This document shows, piece by piece, positions 56,349 to 64,000 of a stretch of DNA of 64,000 nucleotides (positions are counted from its first letter, which is position 1; the number at the start of each line of letters is the position of its first letter). Position numbers and translations under genes: made by a program. The DNA comes from Polytrichum commune (taxonomy: Eukaryota; Streptophyta; Polytrichopsida; Polytrichales; Polytrichaceae). The stretch lies in NCBI GenBank assembly GCA_950295325.1, contig OX485808.1:12712501-12776500 (forward strand), in the 5' to 3' direction. The notes under the pieces were generated by a model. The model saw only the letters and a list, made by a program, of their open reading frames with translations. It searched no databases and was not told the DNA's origin.

Positions 56349-57502
56349 ACTACAAGCAAGAGTAGGCACAAAGCGTCACTTGTCTCCCAACACGTGCAGA
56401 TCCCCACAACAAGGCCTACCTACCGAATTGGCGATGATGGTTCCCGAGGTCCACAACTTTTGGCTTTCTTTCTTTCTTTACTTTGCCCTCCCTCCCCTTC
56501 TTTCTAGGCCACAACAAGAAATGACATTATAACTAAGTATATGATTTAGTGTGGTATTAATACTTGGTAACCCCTAACTTCTCAAGCAACCCAATTTGGG
56601 TTGACGAATGATTTCTTGCCTACATTAACCCCACCTAACTCATTCATTCACAATCAAAATAGTTATGAACGGCAAGCCAACATGGTTATGTACCCATAGA
56701 CACATGAGCCCTGCAATTCGGAGATGATTAGAATGTGGGAAACAATGTTGAAGTGGGAGAAGTGGTCATGTTTTTGTTATGTTGGGAGCGCATGTGAGGG
56801 TTGTTGACTTTAATCGATTGTTGCCATTCCAATGCATGAACTTTGCTTGAACATCGATGATAGTTTAAGTACTCCAAAATGCAAGGTGGTGGGCCTATTG
56901 TGGTTTGCACATTTTGGCATGACAATTTGTGGAGGTGCTCAACGGTTGAGTCGTTCCCATGTAGTGGATCACACAAGCATTCTGCTCGTTTTCTAAGTCA
57001 AAGGTCTGTATTTGACAAATTGATTGGTCAAAGGTCCTTTTGGGGGATAAAACATGGCATTTTCATATGCATCCCTTCCATCAGTTGTTATAATCTAAAA
57101 ACCCAAAGGGTTGTTCATACCCATTTCCCCCTCAAAATAGCTCATCTCTCATGTTTCAGGATGCTTCACAAACATCTCATTTTAACCTCAAACATGTCCA
57201 TGAAAATTCCAAAACCAACATTGAGTGAAATGCAATCAAAACAACCTTTTTATAGGCTTGGGAAGTTAAGTTAGTGATTTTTAGAAGGAATTACCAATTC
57301 CGGCTCCCATCGAGATGAGTGAGTGGATGATCAATGCCAATAGACAATCAAGGGTAATCTTTGTTTTATTTTCAAACATCTTCATCTCATCATTCCTCTT
57401 CTAAGTGGCCGTGATAGGGCACACAAGAACAATCCTCATCACAATTTACTATGCAAGGTCATTATAGATTTGAGGGTGGATGTATAGAGCCCATGTGAGG
57501 AG
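56349..57502. other. Intergenic, nothing recognised
   Basis: There is no gene or bounded repeat. A plus-strand frame of 131 codons at 56879-57274 shows no domain. Confidence 0.35.
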
Positions 57503-58035
57503 TACGCCGTTCATGGTGTTTAGTGTCACATACACTATTTGCGAAGGGCCTAAACTAGATGCCTAGTGGTTTCAAAGTGTCACATCCGTTGATTACCAAT
57601 GTGATGTTATTTGCCATCATAAGTAACTTATTAAAGCGAAAAATTTGTTTATATTTTGACAAATTAGCATAGCACATTGGGATGCTTGAGATGATAGTTT
57701 TATGTTGTAGTTTGCAAGAGGAAGATATTATTGAGCATACTAATGACAAGCGTCATTTGTTTACATTTTAGTATGCAAGAGGAAGATGTTTTTGTGCATA
57801 CTAATGTGAAGTGTCATGTTTGTACACTTTGGTCAACTTGTAGACCATCATGTAACACATGCATACACCTCATAACACTATTAAACATACTCATGCCAAG
57901 ATATTAGTAAGTGTAGATGAATGCCAAGTGTCATGAGGTGATACTAATGATGAATTTGTTGATCATTAGTGTAACTTAACATATGCATCAAAGTGACACT
58001 ATTACGCATGTGACACTAAATACCATAAATGTTGC
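57503..58035. mobile_element. MITE, TTAGTGTCAC family, copy f
   Basis: The left end TACGCCGTTCATGGTGTTTA continues to GTGTCACATA. It is mirrored by CATGTGACACTAAATACCAT plus AAATG at the right. The element is about 530 bp, with an interior related to copies d and g in the opposite orientation (TAGTATGCAAGAGGAAGATG). Confidence 0.65.
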
Positions 58036-59196
58036 AGTTCTATTACATCTATGTGATGAGTGCTTTTTGGCTAGTGCTTACCCCTTAAGTGCCTAAGAGA
58101 CCATTTTTGGTCTCTCACTCACCTTCTCAAGCTAGTTGGGGGTTCAAGGGTAGCTCCAATATGGTTGGATTTTTTTTGGTAGAGTAGGGTGAAAACTTGA
58201 GGCTTAGTTGAGCCCACCCCTCACCACAATGAAGCCAATTGTTTATTTTGTACAACTTCTCAAAGTCAGGTGCACCACATTTTTGTAGTGTGTTAGGAGT
58301 GTAGTCAATAGCAAAGGATATTGACAAAACTAAAGGTTCTTGACCCATTAGAAAGTATAATTATGAGATATTTCTAGATGATATATCTTTTATAATGCCC
58401 AAATAAATATTGTAAGCTTCATGCTAAGCACTCACTGTGTAGATTTATGCACCAATCCTTAATGAACAACTTTGTCTTAAGAAGTAAATTTCTCTATCAC
58501 ATAGAGATTCATATTATTCGTAATAGATTTTATGAAAATGCTCAAAACCTCATGTGTTCAAGGGTGAAGCTTCCTTCCAAAGTCATATTTTGAGAATAGA
58601 TACACATCCACCTTCAATCCTATAGATAAATAGGCCGTCTCTTGTTGGCGCAAGCATGAATGAAGAGCCTCTTCATCTGCAGGCTACTACCTCCTTTTCA
58701 TGTGGGATTGCAAACAATTATTATATTTATGCATCTTAAGATGAGTCACAAGGCTACACATGACAAATATACTTGAAAGTTTCAAACAAAACTAACGTTA
58801 GCTTCAATATTTGAAGACATTCTAACTATAGATTCGAAATGCTTACACGGAGCTCATGGACTAAATAGATAACCCGAGCAAACAAATCTGACTATCACTT
58901 TGTGCAAAAAAAACATCATTTCAAAAGTGTTTTCAAAGTCAATCTTTCAACTTGCACTATTTGGATGAGCTAAAAATATCAATAACATTTCTTAAACAAT
59001 CACAGTTAAACAATATTTCTTTAGAGTATTTACACTCTAGACTTGATATATACACAATATATGATTCCATACCACGTTTTTGTATGATATCCGATGTCAC
59101 TTACTATCAAAAATTATGACATGCTCTAAGTTCTTGAGTTGAATATAAGTTTCTCCCACGTGAAGTCTTCAATCCTCAATCATATCCAGACAACTT
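58036..59196. other. AT-rich intergenic DNA
   Basis: No gene, RNA gene or bounded repeat was seen. Confidence 0.4.
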
Positions 59197-59918
59197 AAGG
59201 TAGAGGGTGCTAAAACCAACACTCCATCCAAAACCAACACCTATAAACGCCTCCCAATTGCCAACACTCTACAACCTTGAACCGTACCCGGCGGTGTAAG
59301 AGTGTCTAGGCCCGCGAAGTGACGGTTTTAGGTGCCATTAGTGATGCCACCTCATAGCGGCCTCCATGACCTTCATGTAGGGTATGTAACGGGCTCCACT
59401 CTATCACGGGTTGGTTCAAGCTGGGATTAGGGTGGCTTGTCAATGCCTATTCTAGTCATTCTATTCACAACGCCAAGAAGGTAGGCCCACAAAGCACAAA
59501 AGGGTCATTTCCCGGGATGCAAAGGGGGTCGGTTCCCGGGATGCAAGGTGATGGTTTTGCAAGTGAACCAGGAGGGATCATGGAGGTAGCCGTGTGGCTT
59601 TGCATACCATTACTACTTGGGCTTTGATGTAGTTTGGGTCTAGTACCCAGCTATGTTGTGTTGGTTCTAGGCAATGAAGGTGGGGGTCCTCATCATATGC
59701 GAGGTTGCCATACACGGGGCCTATGGATTGGTATAAGGAAGCTAGTAGTTCTGACTTTGAATATTCATCAAATATTCAATTGAGACTAAAAATAATTTTT
59801 CTTTCTTGATACCTATGTTTAGCCCAAAGGCTAACATGAATATTTATTTTTTCCATGAACCACATAGCCATATGTATGTGCAATAGCTTAAAATGTTGGT
59901 TTAAGCACCCTCTACCTT
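59197..59918. mobile_element. TIR element with GC-rich core
   Basis: AAGGTAGAGGGTGCTAAAAC plus CAACA at the left is mirrored by TGTTGGTTTAAGCACCCTCT plus ACCTT at the right, about 25 bp with two mismatches. The 722-bp element has a GC-rich core (59285-59740) containing TTCCCGGGATGCAA twice. No protein was recognised. The core may be a second insertion. Confidence 0.6.
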
Positions 59919-59970
59919 ATATATATTTCGATCATAAGAACTGACATTCGTAGTAAAATGTTACAACAAC

Positions 59971-60558
59971 TTAGGGCCACTTGACACACGAGGCTGAAGG
60001 CCCTTGACCATGGCAATGTAAGAGCTCTTATTGGTCGAAAAGGCGCAGACCGTCCAAGTTCACTTCACACTAGGAGGTGAAGGCCTAAAGGCCCAAAGAA
60101 AAGTTCGTGGATGAAAAGTCTACATGGAGTCCTACATGGCTGGTTGTGGATAAGGGTGCATGGTCTACCGGAATTTGCGTCAGACCCACCTCCAAGAGGT
60201 GGGCTTGACGCAAATTCCGGGAGACCATGACGTTTTTAATATATTTTTCCAGCAAGATAGATTTCAAGACAGACTGCATGGCAGATTCCAAGATAGACAA
60301 ACACCACCAAGTAATTATCTTAAATTGATAAACTTGGAGACATATTATATTAAACCAAATCCTCCCCTCTTTTTCCGCCAACAAAATATGCAATGGTCCC
60401 GCAACATGGTTCATTCTCACTTCACACTATGCTTGAGGGCCCAAGACTACATAAAAGGGCTTTCCCAACACCCATGGTACGGCTTTTGGATGAGAGTCAA
60501 GGCTCCTCACCATTACAAGGTCACGGCTCTTGGCTCATGTGTGAAGAAGTGGCCCTTA
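59971..60558. mobile_element. MITE, GGGCCACTTCACAC family, copy D, TTA target site
   Basis: The 582-bp element starts GGGCCACTTGACACACGAG (59974) and ends GTGTGAAGAAGTGGCCC (60555), with TTA on both sides (59971-59973, 60556-60558). It contains a 71-bp near-perfect palindrome at 60159-60229. Long open frames on both strands across the palindrome are artefacts. Confidence 0.82.
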
Positions 60559-61030
60559 CATAAGGTGTATCTTACCTCATTACCTACCATTTTAAGATTT
60601 TCGGGAAGCGTCATAAAGCTCGAACGTGTTACGAGCTTTATGCAAAGTTTGCCATTTAAAATTTGTTGCCAAGATCGAGGAGCATAAGCAAAGAGATGGC
60701 GTTGCTAGCTAGTCTGATGAGACTCTGAGACTCTGTGAGAAGAATAAAATATTGAACTACACACAAATACTTAACTATTTTACTCTAGACATGACAGTAC
60801 AGAGTAGCAGGCGATCCATTATAAAACACTTCATTGGCTTTTTTAAAAAGAGAGTGTGGACCACTCTAGGTGACTTAGGGTTGTGCTAGTATCTAGGAAA
60901 TCAGAAGATTACATATATATATATGTACAGGTGGCAGCTCATCGGGAAGGGATTATCCATTCAGCCTCTGACTCACCTTGTTCTTATCCCAACGTTTTGA
61001 GTCGTGGTGCCTAGAGTGGGTAACTTTAAC

Positions 61031-61501
61031 TACACCGTTTGCGGTGTAAGGTATCACATGTGTAATTAGTGCCACTTACCCTAATTCGATGCATATTCAA
61101 GGTTACACTAAAGACCAACAACTTCGTTAATAGTGTCATCTTATGACGTTTGGTGTTCACGTGCGCTTATTAATATTATTTTGGTATGAGTTTGTTCCAT
61201 AATGTTATGAGGTGTATGTCTATGATACACAATGGTCCACGAGTTTGCATAAATGACACTTGCCATTAGTATGGTTGAGAAACTTTTTCTTTTGCATATT
61301 AGAATGTAAAGTTGTCATCACAAGTACCCCAATGTGCTATGCTAAATGTCATATTATCAATGAATCTTCATTGAAATACTTTGTGTTGATGTACAATATT
61401 GTATTGGCAATTAGCGGACGTGACACTTTTGAGACTTTTAGGAATCTAGGTTGGACCCTTTGCAAATAGTGTAATAGATACTGAATACCATAAATGGTGT
61501 A
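61031..61501. mobile_element. MITE, TTAGTGTCAC family, copy g
   Basis: The left end TACACCGTTTGCGGTGTAAG is mirrored by ATACCATAAATGGTGTA at the right, with TA flush on both sides (471 bp). The interior shares TAGTATGGTTGAG and AATGTGCTATGCTAAATGTC with copy d. Confidence 0.7.
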
Positions 61502-64000
61502 TGAGGTCTCTCCCCACCCAACACTTTACACCAAGGTATGTGGTCCTAAGGTACATGGTCTTAAATGGCACCTTTTTCCAACTAGCACTCTTCTCCTAGG
61601 ATGTGAAACACACGTTTAGTAAGTCTTAGATGGTTAGTACATCCAAATCAAAGCCATAGCCACTTTACTCTCGTAAGAATATGTTTGGAGCTCTTAAGAA
61701 TATCATATTCATTCTCATACTGAACATTCTTGCGCTCATTAAATGATCATATAGGCCCTCCAATTATGTTAACTATTGAGTTTAGGGTGATTGTCATATT
61801 TTATGCATGTAGTCCAATCTCTTTTTAAACACATAGTTTTTTGGTATCTATTATTGGAGCCACACTTAACCACATACCACTCGATACATGTGTATGATTA
61901 AGATAAGTGATTGAAATAGGAACATTTATCTTTTTTTGTGGTTACTTCCAACTCCACAAACAATTTTGGTTGTTGAATTGGATCAAAATTTGTCTCATCT
62001 AGTTAGCAATTATGAATCACAATCTTGATGTTTCCAGTTTCATAATAAGAGTTGAGATGCAAAAGTCATGAGATGTCAAAGTGAAGAAACTCTTTCTCTT
62101 TGAGTTACGCAATCACATTGATCCTACCAATAATGTTAATTATTTATTTAGCTTAATGTCCATATTTTGAGCACACGATCCAATCTCATCTTAACATGTG
62201 TTATATTGGTGCATGTTTTTTAACAACAAGGCTGACCATATATTACTTAAACATGTGAGGTATCTAATTTAGATGTTTGACCACAATAGGCTCACATACC
62301 TTGAGCTTGGGTACAAAGCTCATTGGACTTGCTATTTTGGGATTGTGATGCTTGAGTTTTGGCAAGCTTTCATGCAAATCTCAAGCTATTGAGAGTTGGA
62401 CCAATCCTCAAGCTCTCAAAACTTTGAGGAAACAAAAAGTGGTCATGCTCAAAGTGAGGTTTATACCTATCAAAGCAAGATTCACAATAAGCCCATCAAT
62501 ACTTGAAAGTCCACTAGGCGGAGACCTACAAACTGAGAGCTCATACTCTCTGCATGTGTAAGCGACCTCAATGAGGTAGCATGGGATTTTGACCAAGAGC
62601 TTCTTAAAATGATTGAGAGCTTGTCATAGATGTTCCATTTGGGGTCTATCAAGGCATCATCTAAGCATAAGTGTTCTAAGCCCAGTAAATGTTCATGCTC
62701 TTAAGTCACATAGTTCAAGTGTACATGATGAACAAGCATGTGTAAGAGGCTCTAGGCCACCAATGAGAGGCTACTTTCTTCAAGCTCTCATCCTCTCTAG
62801 TGTGAAGGGGACATTACATTTTAGTGTTAATAAACACATAATTTTTCATGGATTTACATAAATCAAGATTATAAATAAACTAAAATCGATGATTAATGTG
62901 GATAATTTACTTAAACTACACTCAACATTTGATTTAGTGTGATGTTAAAATTGGGTGTGCCATGCCCATTAGAGTGGTCATCATGACTTGCCATGTAACA
63001 TCATGTGTCATATGACACCCTAACCTCTAGTTGCCACCCAATAATTGCAAGACAATAAATGTGGATTGATGATGAGTAGTGTGGACCACATTAAATAAGA
63101 TAATTAGAGGACTCTCTTCACTTGATCGTTGCTAAAACTTATCATCTTTGCAACAAACTTTGAACCATTTTTTAATAGTGTGAGTACACATAGCGGGATG
63201 GATGAACTAGTTCTCAAGCCTCAAAAGTTCAAGAGTTTTAATGGTTGTTCCCACACGTTGTGGGTTTTTTTTATCTGAAGAAGCCACCACATCATCAAAG
63301 CTCTATTGTTTTTTTTTTCACGCATTCTCACTTGCTCTTATCTAAACCTCCATGCCCTAAGGTGGACGCTCCTAATTAGGCTACTTATCTTGATCAAACA
63401 CCTATATTTGAGTGGCATGTATTTAGGTGTGATTCCAAGAACAAACATAAAAAAGACACATGTTCAAAAGAGATTGGATTCCATGTTGAAAATATCATAA
63501 TCATTCTAAGCTAAATAGTCAACATAATTTTGTGTGTGTGTGTGGGGGGGGGGGCTATACGACCATTTAATGAGCACGAGAATCTTCACTTTCATAATGA
63601 TTGAGATATTCACATGAGCTTCAAAAATTATGAGGAAAATGGTTGCAATCTCTATTTGGTTTTGATGACCATCTCGTATTAGTTGCGTGTTTCATATCTC
63701 AGGAGATATGGGCTATCATAATAAGTAGCCATTTAAGACCCATCTACCTTACATAAGCTTGCCTAGGAATTGTTGCACAATTTGCCCTCAAATTAACCAC
63801 TATGTGTTCTATTCCACCATAACAACAATATAGAGACACCTATATTTGAGTAGTATGTGGTTATGTATTGGTCTAAACACGACACCAAAAGGACAAATAT
63901 TCATGTAGACCCCCCCCCCCAAGTTACGTGACTTATGTTGGTTAACAAATTTTGAGCATGTAGTCCAATCTCTTTTAAATACATGTCTTTTTGAAGTTTG
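61502..64000. other. Intergenic, dispersed repeat fragments
   Basis: No gene was found. 61.75-61.86 and 63.94-64.0 kb share GAGCATGTAGTCCAATCTCT. 61945-62095 is an uninterrupted copy of the repeat into which SINE family 1 inserted at 38.1 kb. A TG microsatellite runs into a G tract at about 63531-63553, and a C tract lies at about 63910-63919. Confidence 0.45.

Noticed and set aside
60160-60687. Plus-strand open frame of 175 codons
   Set aside because: It spans the palindrome and right half of MITE copy D and has a matching shadow on the other strand, so it is not a gene.
1-64000. Defence island, CRISPR array, prophage or operon
   Set aside because: The window is eukaryotic. Repeats are transposons or tandem arrays without spacer structure, and genes are spliced and unlinked in function.

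Overview
This is nuclear DNA from a land plant (streptophyte). The evidence is spliced protein-coding genes with GT-AG introns, a plant-specific CASP-like membrane protein, a complex I subunit gene, tRNA-derived SINEs, LINE remnants and many small inverted-repeat transposons in AT-rich DNA. Gene density is low, with four protein-coding host genes in 64 kb. The repeat-laden spacing suggests a moderately large genome, and I lean towards a non-seed plant (bryophyte, lycophyte or fern), but the species cannot be fixed from the sequence alone. There are no bacterial operons, CRISPR arrays or viral genes here.

Layout. From 1 to 15.5 kb I see only repeats: a five-unit 232-bp tandem array (1.4-2.6 kb), several MITE families, three minus-strand SINEs, a LINE 3' end (6.7-7.65 kb) and a long foldback (10.36-10.51 kb). 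A three-exon CASP-like gene lies at 17.5-19.2 kb. A composite inverted-repeat element at 23.4-25.6 kb holds a broken Myb/SANT-like gene. Two complete paralogues of the complex I subunit NDUFA13/GRIM-19 follow at 26.4-30.4 and 33.9-36.1 kb. The first carries a roughly 215-bp tandem array inside its second intron. From 37 to 44.7 kb there are two copies of a second SINE family, more MITEs and a 125-bp triple repeat. An intronless Gfo/Idh/MocA-family oxidoreductase gene is at 45.9-47.0 kb, with degenerate tandem repeats downstream. A PIF/Harbinger DNA transposon occupies about 52.3-56.3 kb, with a transposase and a frameshifted Myb-like partner gene. From 56.4 to 64 kb there are again only repeats.

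How it fits together. The host genes are unrelated housekeeping or membrane genes, not an operon or pathway. The two NDUFA13 copies come from a local duplication that included the 5' leader, introns and 3' flank. Most of the remaining sequence is the debris of mobile elements. Several insertions can be proved inside the window from target-site duplications and, in two cases, from empty-site copies of the interrupted repeat. The Harbinger element is a plausible relative of the enzyme source for the TTA-flanked MITEs, but their termini differ, so that link is inference. I found no convincing new biochemical system. The most unusual signals are the intronic hairpin array, the uneven divergence of the NDUFA13 pair and the density of datable nested insertions.
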